64,000 bases of DNA from Desulfovibrio sp. DV (GTDB lineage: Bacteria; Desulfobacterota; Desulfovibrionia; Desulfovibrionales; Desulfovibrionaceae), in NCBI RefSeq assembly GCF_001936595.1, contig NZ_MLBG01000002.1, positions 79,570-143,569 on the forward strand, in the 5' to 3' direction. How positions within the stretch are numbered: position 1 is the first letter of the stretch; each line of letters begins with the position of its first letter. The position numbers and the translations under genes are program-made. A model generated the notes under the pieces. The model was not told the DNA's origin, made no database searches, and was given only the letters and a program-made list of their open reading frames with translations. This document shows positions 1-11,983 of this stretch, piece by piece.

Positions 1-495
1 CTGACCGGAAAAACCGACGAGAAGGGCTCTTTCCGTTTCCCGGTGCCGCTTGCAGCCCGGGCGGCCAAGGCTGACCTGCGCATCGTTTTGCGGGCCGGCG
101 AGGGCCATCAAAACGAAGGGGTGGTCAAGGCTGCGGAATACCTGGCCGTAGCGCCGGTTGCAGTTGTGACGACGCCAGCCACGGTTGCGGCATCACCGGT
201 CCCAACCACCAGCCCGGATGCGCCTACCGTTGCCGGGAAACCGGCCCAGACCCCGCCGGCCGCAGCGCCTGTCGCCCTCCAGGCCGGCCCGCCGGTGGTC
301 GCCCTGGATCCGGCCGCCCTGGAAGCCATCGTCGAAGCGGCGGTCGAAAAAAAAATCGCGCCGCTTCGGGCCATCCTGGTGCGTGAAGAGGAGAAAGGAC
401 CTGGGCTGACGCAAATCATTGGCGGTATCGGCTGGCTGGTCGGTCTGGCCGGCATTGCCGCCTATTTCGGCAGCCGGAGACGTCCCGGCGCATGA
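1..495 (+). CDS. Nickel/cobalt ECF transporter accessory protein, NikL-like (C-terminal part)
   Basis: The reading frame is open from base 1, so the start lies outside the window. The visible part begins with a short beta-rich stretch (TDEKGSFRFPVP) typical of a carboxypeptidase-regulatory-like domain. A long Pro/Ala/Thr linker follows (about residues 50-100), then one C-terminal membrane helix near GLTQIIGGIGWLVGLAGIAA and a basic end (SRRRPGA). This periplasmic-domain-plus-anchor layout fits the NikL type of accessory protein in nickel ECF systems. The stop codon overlaps the start of the CbiQ/NikQ gene (ATGA at 492-495), so the genes are translationally coupled. The metal is inferred from family and neighbours; cobalt is equally possible. 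Confidence 0.7.
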   Translation: MTGKTDEKGSFRFPVPLAARAAKADLRIVLRAGEGHQNEGVVKAAEYLAVAPVAVVTTPATVAASPVPTTSPDAPTVAGKPAQTPPAAAPVALQAGPPVVALDPAALEAIVEAAVEKKIAPLRAILVREEEKGPGLTQIIGGIGWLVGLAGIAAYFGSRRRPGA

Positions 496-1259
496 TCGAC
501 GACCAACTTGCCACTGGAACCTCGCCCATCCACGGGCTGGACGCCCGCTGCCGGCTGGCGGCCTGCCTGCTCCTGTCCGTTGTTGCCGCGCTGGCCCAAA
601 ACCAGCAGACCGCGCTGGTCATTCTCGCCGCCGGGCTGCTCCTGACCGCCCTGTCCGGGGCCTCGTTTGGGGCTGTGCTGCGCCGGGCGGCAGCCATCAA
701 TGTCTTCATCCTGTTTCTCTGGCTCTTTGTTCCGCTTTCCACCCCCGGGGTGCCGCTGTGGCAAGGGTTTGGCCTGACCATCAGCCGGCAGGGCGTCTCC
801 CTGGCCTGGCTGGTGACGCTCAAGGCCAATGCGGTTTTTTTCTGCGTCCTGTCACTGTTGGCCACCATCCCGGCCCCGGCCCTGGGGCGGGCCATGACCG
901 CCCTTGGGGTCCCGGCCAAATTTTCCTTTCTGTTTGTCTTTACCTACCGCTATCTCCACGTCATTGCAGAGGAATATGACCGGTTGGTGACTGCGGCCCG
1001 CTTGAGGGGCTTTGTCCCGGCAACGGACGGGCGCACCTATCGCACCTATGCCGCCCTGGTCGCCATGGTTCTGGTGCGCAGCTACGACCGGTCCCAGCGC
1101 GTCTATCAGGCCATGCTGCTGCGGGGGTTCACCGGGCTTTTTCCGTGCCTCAACCGGTTTCGGGCCGGTCGCCGGGATATGCTCTTTCTTCTTGCCGCCG
1201 GGGCCGTGGCCGGGCTTGCGGCCTTTCTCGAAGTACGGGCCAGGAGTGGGAATGTCTGA
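492..1259 (+). CDS. ECF transporter transmembrane protein, CbiQ/NikQ family
   Basis: A 255-residue inner-membrane protein with several hydrophobic helices, about residues 20-75, 95-150 and 225-245. Its arginine-rich cytoplasmic loops include the YDRSQRVYQAMLLRGF stretch, which resembles the coupling motif of CbiQ/EcfT T-components. It is expected to join the substrate-binding membrane component (outside the window) to the ATPase encoded next. It overlaps both neighbours by a few bases, so the three genes form one operon. Length is normal for the family. The substrate (Ni or Co) is inferred. Confidence 0.88.
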   Translation: MIDDQLATGTSPIHGLDARCRLAACLLLSVVAALAQNQQTALVILAAGLLLTALSGASFGAVLRRAAAINVFILFLWLFVPLSTPGVPLWQGFGLTISRQGVSLAWLVTLKANAVFFCVLSLLATIPAPALGRAMTALGVPAKFSFLFVFTYRYLHVIAEEYDRLVTAARLRGFVPATDGRTYRTYAALVAMVLVRSYDRSQRVYQAMLLRGFTGLFPCLNRFRAGRRDMLFLLAAGAVAGLAAFLEVRARSGNV

Positions 1260-1977
1260 ACCGTTACTTGAACTGTCGCAGGTGTCTTTCACCTATCCGG
1301 GAGCGGCGGGCGCCGTGCTGGAAGCGTTGGATTTGCGCTTCGAGGCCACGCAGCGCATCGGGCTTTTCGGACCAAACGGGTCGGGCAAGACCACGCTGCT
1401 CCATGTGATCATGGGGCTTTTGCGCCCCCAGTCCGGCATGGTGCGGCACAAAGGGCGGGAAGTGGCGACCGAGCGTGATTTCCGGGAGGTGCGGCGCAGC
1501 ATCGGCATGTTGCTGCAAAACGCCGACGATCAGATTATTTACCCGACCGTCCTTGACGACGTGGCCTTCGGACCCCTCAACCGGGGCCTGCCCGGCGAGG
1601 CTGCCCGGGAATTGGCCGAACAGACCCTGGCCATGCTCGGCCTTGAGGGCTTCGGCGACCGGCTGGCCCATCGCCTGTCCGGCGGCGAAAAAAAACTGGT
1701 GTCCCTGGCCGGGGTCCTGGCCATGGAGCCTGATGCCCTGCTTCTGGACGAACCGACCGGGGGGCTTGATCCCGCCACCCGGGAACGGCTGGTCGAAATT
1801 CTGGAGCGTCTCGGCAAACCCATGATCATTATTTCCCACGATTGGGATTTCCTGGCCCACGTGACCGACACCTACTATTCCATCGGAAACGGCCGCCTGA
1901 TCCGCAACCCGGATCTCATCCTGCACCGCCATGTCCACGGCCACCCCATGGGCGACCACGAGCATCATCATCACTAG
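1252..1977 (+). CDS. ECF transporter ATPase, CbiO/NikO family, with His-rich tail
   Basis: A 241-residue ABC ATPase that powers nickel or cobalt uptake with the preceding CbiQ-like protein. Walker A is GPNGSGKTT (residues 40-48), the Q-loop is LLQNADDQ, the signature LSGGEKK is near residue 142, and Walker B is LLLDEP followed by the D-loop and an H-loop in IISHDWDF. The ATG at 1252 was chosen because it overlaps the end of the CbiQ gene and gives MSEPLLELSQVSFTYPG, the normal N-terminus; the frame is open further upstream only as a shadow. The last 17 residues are very rich in histidine (HRHVHG...DHEHHHH) and may bind metal. Confidence 0.92.
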   Translation: MSEPLLELSQVSFTYPGAAGAVLEALDLRFEATQRIGLFGPNGSGKTTLLHVIMGLLRPQSGMVRHKGREVATERDFREVRRSIGMLLQNADDQIIYPTVLDDVAFGPLNRGLPGEAARELAEQTLAMLGLEGFGDRLAHRLSGGEKKLVSLAGVLAMEPDALLLDEPTGGLDPATRERLVEILERLGKPMIIISHDWDFLAHVTDTYYSIGNGRLIRNPDLILHRHVHGHPMGDHEHHHH

Positions 1978-2150
1978 AGCGATCTGTTTTCCCGGTTTCG
2001 TCTTCGCCGGCCATGTCCCCTCTGCCGCGGCCAGCGGCAGGGCAGGGGGAAAGATACCAAAACGGTCCTGTGCTTGGCTTGGCGCCTGAAGCGGGAGCAA
2101 AGCGCGAGGCAGGCACCGGATGGGACATTCCGGACGCAGGGATACCAACG

Positions 2151-2194
2151 CAAAGGGCGCGCTGCCGGGAAAAGCCACGGCAGCGCGCCCTTGA
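2151..2194 (-). terminator. Hairpin terminator after cheZ
   Basis: A perfect 13-bp inverted repeat (GGGCGCGCTGCCG at 2155-2167 and its complement at 2178-2190) with a 10-base loop lies 35 bases past the cheZ stop. Read on the minus strand it is followed by only a short T run (TTT), so it is a good hairpin but not a classic strong intrinsic terminator. Confidence 0.55.
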
Positions 2195-2225
2195 GGCACG
2201 GGGTCAGGGTTGCCGGACCGCTGCG

Positions 2226-2960
2226 CTAGTCCAGGCCGAGCTGGGCCAGCAGATCGTCCACCGAGCCCTGCTGGGTGTCCATTTGCGGTCCCTTGAGGTC
2301 GGAGACCTTCTGCCTGGCTTCGGCCTTGAGGTCTTCGATGTCGCGATCAGGCGCTTCGGCTTGGGCCCGGATTTGCAAGCCGGTGGAGAGATAGAGCTCA
2401 AGAACGATCTGTTCGACCTTCTTGATGGCCGAAATGATGCGCTTGATACGCTGTCCGGTCAGGTCCTGGAAGCTCAGCGTGGTCATGATGCGCATCAGGT
2501 CTTCACCCAGGGCATCGTTGGCCGCCTGCAGCTTGGCCACATCTTTGGGGCCGGCATAACCGCCGGGGAGTCCGGCCAGCACCGAGGCCGATTCGGCTTG
2601 CAGGTCCATGTGCTTCTCGACGATGTCCATGATCTCGGTGGTGGCCGATTCCGTGGTCTGCAGAATGTTGTCGAGTTGCTGGGCGGCTTCCTGAAAGAGC
2701 TGGTCAGCCTGCTGCCTGTCTCCGGCGCTCGGTTCGCTGTCGTGCTTGGCCGCCTGCATGATTTCTTTGTAGATATCCTGCAGGCCGGTGCGCATTTCAT
2801 CGTTTAAGCGTTTGTGAAACTCGCTTTCCAGAAGGGCCCGGGAGAGTGTCCGGGCCACTTCCCGTTCGATGGTGGCACCGATGCTTTCCCGCAGGTCGGG
2901 CACCACTTCCTGGACGATTTTTTCAAGCAGCCGGTCGAGCAGTTCGTCGTCATTAACCAT
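2226..2960 (-). CDS. cheZ: CheZ-family CheY-P phosphatase
   Basis: A 244-residue, mostly alpha-helical protein. The CheZ active-site segment is present as QDLTGQRIKRI, giving D166 and Q170, the equivalents of the acidic residue and the catalytic Gln in the DxxxQ motif of E. coli CheZ. The C-terminus (GSVDDLLAQLGLD) matches the amphipathic tail that tethers CheY. It should dephosphorylate CheY-P or a related receiver and so control flagellar switching. It is the last gene of the minus-strand run that starts with ileS and directly follows a PilZ gene, which supports a motility role. The N-terminal 60 residues are unlike E. coli CheZ. Confidence 0.88.
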   Translation of the reverse strand: MVNDDELLDRLLEKIVQEVVPDLRESIGATIEREVARTLSRALLESEFHKRLNDEMRTGLQDIYKEIMQAAKHDSEPSAGDRQQADQLFQEAAQQLDNILQTTESATTEIMDIVEKHMDLQAESASVLAGLPGGYAGPKDVAKLQAANDALGEDLMRIMTTLSFQDLTGQRIKRIISAIKKVEQIVLELYLSTGLQIRAQAEAPDRDIEDLKAEARQKVSDLKGPQMDTQQGSVDDLLAQLGLD

Positions 2961-2966
2961 ACGGCA

Positions 2967-3500
2967 TCAGTCCCACTTTTTTCCGCGAAGATCGTCGCGT
3001 TGGCTTTGGAAGACGAATTGCACGATGCTTTCCAGGTCGCGTTCCCGGATGCGCGTGAAATCAAGAGCGTAAATGGCCGTGCCGTCAACCTCGTCGCAGC
3101 GGATGATCCGCCCCATGGCCCCGGACAGACGCATGGGAAAGCGCGACAGTACAATAACGGCTTCCACCGGCTGATCCAGGGGCAACTCGTTTGGAGTCGA
3201 AAACCGCACTCCGGCTCCGCTTATCTCCACGATATCCATGAGGACTGGAAAGTCAGCTTCGAGCAGATCGCGGTTTTGTATGGACAGCAGCATGTCGAGC
3301 TTGGAATTGATGGTGCTCAGCATCGCATAGAGCGGTTCGCTCATGCCGGTGTCGCGTGGGTCCACACTGCAAATCGTCGACCCCATAGGTGGCGAATCCC
3401 GATAGAGCGGTACTTCTTCGGTGTCTGGCAAGAGTCGCAGATGGCCGCGAAGGCGCGTGGGGATGCGCATGTAGGAGCGTTTTTCTTCCACGGCAGACAC
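2967..3500 (-). CDS. PilZ domain protein (putative c-di-GMP receptor)
   Basis: A 177-residue protein. It opens with KRSYMRIPTRLRGHLR, which carries the basic RxxxR-type motif of PilZ domains. A middle segment (about residues 50-85, PLYAMLSTINSKLDMLLSIQ) looks helical. A C-terminal beta-barrel part follows with ISGAGVRFSTP, the D/N-x-S-x-x-G-like second PilZ motif. The split layout resembles PilZ proteins with an inserted helical element. c-di-GMP binding is inferred from the family. It lies 6 bases upstream of cheZ, suggesting a shared role in motility control. Confidence 0.75.
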   Translation of the reverse strand: MSAVEEKRSYMRIPTRLRGHLRLLPDTEEVPLYRDSPPMGSTICSVDPRDTGMSEPLYAMLSTINSKLDMLLSIQNRDLLEADFPVLMDIVEISGAGVRFSTPNELPLDQPVEAVIVLSRFPMRLSGAMGRIIRCDEVDGTAIYALDFTRIRERDLESIVQFVFQSQRDDLRGKKWD

Positions 3501-3507
3501 CTCGTTG

Positions 3508-3951
3508 TTACATGACGCCGTTTTCGAGCAACATCTCCATGGCCTTTACCGGACAGACCTTGGTGCACATGCCGCAGGCCGAACAGGTTTCGCTGTCAAA
3601 CTCCACCAGTCGGGTTTCGATGTTAAGCGACAGGGCTCTGGTCGGGCAAAGGGCCGTGCACATGCCGCAATGAAAGCAGCTGTCTTCATCGCGGGAGATG
3701 CGTTGGGCCACCGGGGCCACGCCGATGCCGTGCTCCTTGAGGTAGTCGACGCCGCGCTGGTAGGCATCCCTGGGACCGGTGATCTCAATGGTCATCTGTC
3801 CTTCCTGGCGCGGCGTGATCTGGGCGCGCAGGATGCTGAAACCCAGGCCGTGCAGCCGGGCCAGATCGCAGACCAGCGGCTTGCCCGAGGCTTCGGGAGG
3901 AAAGGTCAGATAGACAACCTTGCGGTATTGCTTGTCTTGTGTCGTATCCAT
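3508..3951 (-). CDS. NIL domain plus 2x[4Fe-4S] ferredoxin
   Basis: A 147-residue fusion. Residues 10-80 form a NIL domain, a ferredoxin-like fold also found at the end of methionine ABC ATPases. The C-terminal half is a dicluster ferredoxin with CxxCxxCxxxCP twice (C92, C95, C98, C102 and C123, C126, C129, C133). Such proteins are common in sulfate reducers and other anaerobes; one role proposed for the type is in homocysteine biosynthesis, but this cannot be read from the sequence here. It sits inside the ileS-to-cheZ operon without an obvious functional link to its neighbours. Confidence 0.88.
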   Translation of the reverse strand: MDTTQDKQYRKVVYLTFPPEASGKPLVCDLARLHGLGFSILRAQITPRQEGQMTIEITGPRDAYQRGVDYLKEHGIGVAPVAQRISRDEDSCFHCGMCTALCPTRALSLNIETRLVEFDSETCSACGMCTKVCPVKAMEMLLENGVM

Positions 3952-3975
3952 GAAAACGGTCGCTCCTGGCCGGCG

Positions 3976-4935
3976 CTACTTGGGCATCATGGTTTTGGCC
4001 CGGGCAGCGAAGGCGGAATCCGGGTATTTGTCGATGACTTCCTTAAACGACAACTTGGCCGCGCCGGCATTGCCGAGCTTGGAGAAGGCCACGCCGCGTT
4101 TGAACAGGGCGTCGGCATGTTTGGCGCTCTTGGGATATTTCTCGATGACTTCCTGGTAGGCCAGGGCGGCATTGGCGAAATCCCCGAGCTGGAAATAACA
4201 TTCCCCGGTCCAGAACATGGCATTGGGCATCAGCGGGCTGGTCTTGAAGTTGCGGGCGAACTCCTGAAAAATTCCCAGCGCCTGCTGGTACTGGCGGGCA
4301 TTGAAGCTGGTGAGGCCCTTGGCATAGACCGCGTCGGCCGGGCTTTGCGCTTCAGACACGGCCGGCGGGGCGATGTTGCCGCTTGGAGCCGGCGGCGGGA
4401 CCTGGGCCGGAGCCTGGGGGGCTGCGGCATAGCCCGAGGGATTGTACGGCGGAATGGGTTCATCCGCATCGTCGCCGCCCTGGGCGGCTTGGCCGCCGTA
4501 ACCGGCTTGGGGCTGGCCGTATCCGGGCTGGGGAGCGGCGGCGTACCCGGTCTGCGGTGCCTGGGCTCCATAGCCGGCCTGGGGGGCCATGGCCCCTTGG
4601 CCGTAGCCGGGCTGGGCCGCCGGGGCGGCTGCGCGGGCACCCCCGGCGTCAATGTCAATGGCCAGCTGGGAGGCCATGCGGCTGACCTGGCCTTCCAGGC
4701 GGGAGACGCGGCCGGACAGTTCCGGGTCCTGCCGGTTGTGCTCCACCTGCTGGGTCAGCTCCTCGATCTTGGCATTTAAGCGACGAACTTCACCCTTGGT
4801 ATTTTCCAGTTCGGCCCACATGTCGGCCGGGGTATTGAGCGGTGACGGGGCCTTGGGAGCCGGCGCGCAACCGCCGATCAGCGCTGCGAGCAGGGCGGCG
4901 GCCAGGGCCGCGGGTTTGGCGTGACAGGGCTTCAT
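3976..4935 (-). CDS. CpoB/YbgF-like TPR lipoprotein of the Tol-Pal system
   Basis: A 319-residue outer-membrane lipoprotein. The ATG at 4935 gives a lipoprotein signal peptide ending at ALIGGC (Cys23); an in-frame extension upstream to 5067 is only the overlap with the preceding gene. After the signal comes a coiled coil (about residues 40-85, WAELENTKGEVRRLNAKIEEL), as in YbgF. A low-complexity Gly/Tyr/Gln/Pro/Ala region with repeated PGYGQ/AGYG units follows, then C-terminal tetratricopeptide repeats (ALGIFQEFARNF, ALAYQEVIEKYP, AKLSFKEVIDKYP). YbgF/CpoB links peptidoglycan synthesis to outer-membrane constriction. No tol or pal genes are nearby. The stop codon of the upstream PLDc_N gene overlaps this start (ATGA). 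Confidence 0.82.
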   Translation of the reverse strand: MKPCHAKPAALAAALLAALIGGCAPAPKAPSPLNTPADMWAELENTKGEVRRLNAKIEELTQQVEHNRQDPELSGRVSRLEGQVSRMASQLAIDIDAGGARAAAPAAQPGYGQGAMAPQAGYGAQAPQTGYAAAPQPGYGQPQAGYGGQAAQGGDDADEPIPPYNPSGYAAAPQAPAQVPPPAPSGNIAPPAVSEAQSPADAVYAKGLTSFNARQYQQALGIFQEFARNFKTSPLMPNAMFWTGECYFQLGDFANAALAYQEVIEKYPKSAKHADALFKRGVAFSKLGNAGAAKLSFKEVIDKYPDSAFAARAKTMMPK

Positions 4936-5162
4936 GACAGCTTGCGACCTCGCTTGCGTCCCCAGATAAAGTAGATAACCCCTCCCAGCACGGGCACGAA
5001 AATGGCCAGGAGGAACCAGAACATCTTCTCCAGGTGAGTGGGAAACTCCCTGTGGAAGCTGTGCCATATCGCAATGAAATTGGGAAGGATAGGCAGGGCC
5101 AAAAGTCCGAAGAGAAGAGCCAGCTGACCCGGCGTCATGGCCGGCAATTCAGGCAGAATCAT
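4932..5162 (-). CDS. Small PLDc_N-type membrane protein
   Basis: A 76-residue protein with two membrane helices (about residues 11-33 and 47-67) and a basic end (WGRKRGRKLS). The pattern of two helices with a proline-rich inner segment and VPVLGGVIYFIWGRK matches the PLDc_N (phospholipase D/nuclease N-terminal) family of short membrane proteins of unknown role. The ATG at 5162 is the first in a frame that otherwise shadows lspA; MTPGQLAL eight residues later is an alternative. It overlaps the lipoprotein gene by 4 bases. Confidence 0.7.
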   Translation of the reverse strand: MILPELPAMTPGQLALLFGLLALPILPNFIAIWHSFHREFPTHLEKMFWFLLAIFVPVLGGVIYFIWGRKRGRKLS

Positions 5163-5178
5163 GTGCGTCCTCGCGAAG

Positions 5179-5670
5179 TTAGGAGCCGGCCATCGGGCGG
5201 CGCAGGCGATAAAAAGCCACCAGAAGACCAAGCGACCCCAGGAATATGGCAATGTCGGCCACGTTAAAGGCCGGCCAGTGGTAACTTTTCCAGTAGAAGT
5301 CCAGGAAATCGACCACCTCGCCGGTCTTGATGCGGTCAATGAGGTTGCCGATGGCCCCGCCGAGGATAAGCCCAAGGCCGATGATAAGCAGCTTGTCGTC
5401 GTCCCGGGCCATGCGCAGCAGATGCATGATGATAAGCACGGCCAGGGCCGTGGCCGCGAAGAAGAAGTAGGTCTGCCACTGGATGTCCGAGCGGTTGAGA
5501 AAGCCAAAGGCCGCACCGCGGTTGAGCACATGGACAATGTTGAAAAAGCCCGGAATGACCGTTCTGGTCGTATAAAGCACCAGATGGTCCTGTATCCAGA
5601 GCTTGGTGACCTGATCGAGCAGGATGATGGCAGCGGCCACAGGCAGCGCCAGTTTATAGCTCAAACGCAT
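5179..5670 (-). CDS. lspA: Lipoprotein signal peptidase II
   Basis: A 163-residue inner-membrane aspartic protease that removes the signal peptide from prolipoproteins. The catalytic aspartates are visible in GGAIGNLIDRI (D112) and AFNVADI (D139), and the family motif LNRGAAFGFL is present at about residues 49-58. Four hydrophobic helices fit the family, and the length is normal. It is placed 4 bases downstream of ileS, the classic ileS-lspA arrangement. The lipoprotein encoded two genes later is a likely substrate. Confidence 0.95.
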   Translation of the reverse strand: MRLSYKLALPVAAAIILLDQVTKLWIQDHLVLYTTRTVIPGFFNIVHVLNRGAAFGFLNRSDIQWQTYFFFAATALAVLIIMHLLRMARDDDKLLIIGLGLILGGAIGNLIDRIKTGEVVDFLDFYWKSYHWPAFNVADIAIFLGSLGLLVAFYRLRRPMAGS

Positions 5671-5673
5671 GGT

Positions 5674-8496
5674 CTACATACCCTCTGCGGCCAAAACCGC
5701 GGCGCAACGCGGACACAGGTCGGGTGACTGCGGTCCGGCCATTTCTTCACTGTACAACCAACACCGGGCGCACTTTTCCCCAGCGGCCCGGGATACCCCG
5801 ACAAAGGCCTTGGCAATGGTTTCGCAGGCCACGGCATCGGCCGGGGCAGCCGCAGCCGGCATAAGCGTCACCTTGGACACAATGAACACTTCGCGCAGAT
5901 CCATGCCGAGGCTTGAAACGGCCTCCAGCACGTCGTCCGGCAGATACAGGACCACGGTCGTCTCCAGCGAATGGCCCACCTCGCCGGCCTTGCGCCGGGG
6001 TTCGATGGCCCGGGTGACCTCGCCGCGAAGGGCCAGGACCATCTCCAGCCGTTCCCGGCTGGCCTCGTCCAGGAGCCAGGAACCGGCATCGACCGGAGGC
6101 AGGGTGAAGACCGAATCCCCATCGCCGCGCTGGCACACCGGGGTGTGGCGGAACACCTCTTCCGCGGTAAACGACAGGATCGGGGCCATGTCCCGCAACA
6201 ACAGCAGCAAAATACGCCACAGGGCCGACTGGGCCGAGCGGCGTTCCAGCGAGTTCGTCGCTGAAACGTAGAGGCGGTCCTTTAAGATGTCGAGATAAAA
6301 GGCGGACAAATCCGTGACGCACTGGTTGTGCAGCGTATGGAAGACCTTGTGGAACTCATAGAGGCCATAGGCTTCGGCCATACGGGCATGGCCCCGGGCC
6401 ACGATGTCCAGGGCAAAGCGGTCAAGGGGCAGCATGGCCTCGGGCGCGATGGCGTTTGCCGCCGGATCGAAGTCGGCCAGATTGCCGAGGATGAACCGGC
6501 AGGTGTTGCGGATGCGGCGATAGGCCTCGACCAGACGGGCCAGGATCTCGTCGGAAATGCGGATATCGTCGCGGTAATCCACCGCCGACGTCCACAGGCG
6601 AAGGACCTCAGCCCCATGCTTGTCGATGATTTCCTGGGGTTCCATGCCGTTGCCAAGGGACTTGGACATCTTGCGGCCATCGCCGTCGACCACGTAGCCG
6701 TGGGTCAGAACCTGGCGGTAGGGGGCCTGTCCGCGTGTGCCCATGGCAGCCAAAAGCGAGCTGTGAAACCAGCCCCGGTGCTGATCCGAGCCTTCCAGGT
6801 ACATGTCGGCCGGAAATCCCAGTTCCGGCCGTTTTTCCAGCACAGCGGCAAAGCTCGTACCGGAATCGAACCACACGTCCAGGATGTCGGTTTCCTTGCG
6901 AAAATGGCTGCCGCCGCACTGGGGGCAGGTCAGCCCGGCCGGCACGATGTCGGCCAGTTCGGCCTCGAACCAGTAATCGCAGCCGCGCTCGTGGTCGGCG
7001 AACTTCCCGGCCACCGAATGCATCCAGGCTGCGTCGTTGTAGGCCGCGTCGCAGGACTCGCAGATAAGGGCCAAAATCGGCACGCCCCAGGTCCGCTGGC
7101 GCGAGATGCACCAGTCCGGGCGAAAAGCGATCATGTTGTGGATGCGTTCCTTGCCCCAGGCCGGAATCCACTCCACATCGTTTTCAATGGCGGCAAGGGC
7201 CTTCTGGCGCAGTTCGCCGGCGTCCATGGAAATGAACCACTGGGTGGTGGCCCGGAAAATCACCGGTTCCTTGCAGCGCCAGCAGTGGGGATAGGAGTGC
7301 TTGAGTTTTTTTAATGCCAGCAGATGCCCGACTTCGGTGAGCTTCTCGATCACTTTCGGATTGGCTTCCCAGACCGTGAGCCCGGCGAAATAGGGCACCA
7401 CGTCAAGAAAGCGGCCGGCGTCGTCCATGGGCGAGAGGATGTCCAGGCCATAGCGCAGGCCGGTGTCGTAGTCCTCGCGGCCGTGGCCCGGGGCGGTGTG
7501 GACCAGGCCCGTGCCGGTGTCCAGGGTGACATAGTCGGCGGTGACGATGGGAGACGGGCGGTCGTAAAAGGGATGGCGGGCAGCCAGGCCTTCCAGGGAC
7601 GCACCCGGAGCCTCGCCCAGGATGGCGGCATCGGTCCAGCCGAACAGTTCGCGAACATTTTCAAGGAGCTCCCGGGCCAGGATATACTGCCCGTCGCCGG
7701 CCGCAACCAGGACGTAGTCGAACTCCGGGTGCACGGCCACGGCCATGTTGTCCGGCAGCGTCCAGGGCGTGGTGGTCCAGATGACGGCATAGGTTTTGGC
7801 CGGGTCGGCCATGGGGAAAACGTCTTTCACCTTGGGATCGGGCAGGGGAAAACGGACAAAGACCGATGGCGAGGTTTCGTCGGCGTATTCCACCTCGGCC
7901 TCGGCCAGGGCGGTCTGGCAGGACAGGCACCAGTGGATGGGCTTTTTGCCCCGGTAGACCGAACCGCGCTCCACGAAATCGCAAAGGGCTGTGGCCGTGG
8001 CCGCCTCATAGGAGGGGCGCATGGTCAGATAGGGATCGTCCCAGTCGCCAAAGACCCCCAGGCGTTTGAATTCCTTGCGCTGGATATCGACGAATTTCGT
8101 CGCGTAGTCCCGGCACAGCCGGCGCACGGTGACGGCCGGCAGGTTGGTCTTGCCCTTGGCCTTGAGCTCCTGGGACACCTTGTGCTCGATGGGCAGCCCA
8201 TGGCAGTCCCAGCCGGGCACGTAGGGGGCTTGAAAGCCGGCCATATGGCGCGACTTGACGATGATGTCCTTTAAAATCTTGTTGAGCGCATGGCCCATGT
8301 GCAGGTGGCCGTTGGCATAGGGCGGGCCGTCGTGCAGGATGTAGCGGGGGGCGCTTTCCCGGTCGGCGACCATGCGGCGGTAAATGTCGCTTTCGGCCCA
8401 GAATTTGAGGGTTTCCGGCTCCTTTTCCTTGAGATTGGCCTTCATGGGAAAGGAGGTCTGGGGAAGCTTGAGGGTCTTTTTATAATCGCTGCTCAT
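5674..8496 (-). CDS. ileS: Isoleucyl-tRNA synthetase
   Basis: A 940-residue class I aminoacyl-tRNA synthetase that charges tRNA-Ile. The HIGH-type motif is in [16 protein letters not shown] (about residues 58-72) and KMSKS is at about 609-613. The CP1 editing domain lies between, and a C-terminal zinc-binding segment has CARCW and CPRC. The ATG at 8496 was chosen over an in-frame upstream start at 8673 because it has an AAGGA ribosome-binding site and gives the normal N-terminus [22 protein letters not shown]. It is the first gene of the minus-strand operon and is divergent from carB. Confidence 0.97.
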   Translation of the reverse strand: MSSDYKKTLKLPQTSFPMKANLKEKEPETLKFWAESDIYRRMVADRESAPRYILHDGPPYANGHLHMGHALNKILKDIIVKSRHMAGFQAPYVPGWDCHGLPIEHKVSQELKAKGKTNLPAVTVRRLCRDYATKFVDIQRKEFKRLGVFGDWDDPYLTMRPSYEAATATALCDFVERGSVYRGKKPIHWCLSCQTALAEAEVEYADETSPSVFVRFPLPDPKVKDVFPMADPAKTYAVIWTTTPWTLPDNMAVAVHPEFDYVLVAAGDGQYILARELLENVRELFGWTDAAILGEAPGASLEGLAARHPFYDRPSPIVTADYVTLDTGTGLVHTAPGHGREDYDTGLRYGLDILSPMDDAGRFLDVVPYFAGLTVWEANPKVIEKLTEVGHLLALKKLKHSYPHCWRCKEPVIFRATTQWFISMDAGELRQKALAAIENDVEWIPAWGKERIHNMIAFRPDWCISRQRTWGVPILALICESCDAAYNDAAWMHSVAGKFADHERGCDYWFEAELADIVPAGLTCPQCGGSHFRKETDILDVWFDSGTSFAAVLEKRPELGFPADMYLEGSDQHRGWFHSSLLAAMGTRGQAPYRQVLTHGYVVDGDGRKMSKSLGNGMEPQEIIDKHGAEVLRLWTSAVDYRDDIRISDEILARLVEAYRRIRNTCRFILGNLADFDPAANAIAPEAMLPLDRFALDIVARGHARMAEAYGLYEFHKVFHTLHNQCVTDLSAFYLDILKDRLYVSATNSLERRSAQSALWRILLLLLRDMAPILSFTAEEVFRHTPVCQRGDGDSVFTLPPVDAGSWLLDEASRERLEMVLALRGEVTRAIEPRRKAGEVGHSLETTVVLYLPDDVLEAVSSLGMDLREVFIVSKVTLMPAAAAPADAVACETIAKAFVGVSRAAGEKCARCWLYSEEMAGPQSPDLCPRCAAVLAAEGM

Positions 8497-8649
8497 GGAG
8501 TGTCCTTGCGCTATTTCCGGCTTCCGAACGACGCCGGAGAAACAGGCTTTTTGAAACAAGGCGGGCGGGAAGTCAAGAAAGGGAGCCGGCCTGGCTCCTG
8601 CAGCTGGCCTGTCCGAAACCGGCGGCTGCCCGGTCTCGGTGCAAAACCC

Positions 8650-8678
8650 TTGCCCAATGGGGCGAAGTGGCATATCCC
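8650..8678 (+). promoter_or_regulatory. Possible sigma-70 promoter for carB
   Basis: TTGCCC (8650-8655), a 17-base spacer and TATCCC (8673-8678) lie 52 bases before carB in the ileS-carB divergent gap (8497-8730). Both boxes match the consensus only in part. No Shine-Dalgarno sequence is visible before the carB ATG. Confidence 0.3.
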
Positions 8679-8730
8679 TGTGCGGTTCCGCTTACATCGT
8701 TTCACCCTCTAAAAAAACACACCCACGCCC

Positions 8731-11967
<3,237 letters not shown>

Positions 11968-11983
11968 CCCCGGGCGACGCACC

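Noticed and set aside
3505..4779. Long plus-strand open frame opposite the ferredoxin and lipoprotein genes
   Set aside because: It is antisense to two well-supported genes, has composition typical of GC-rich shadows and shows no family motif.
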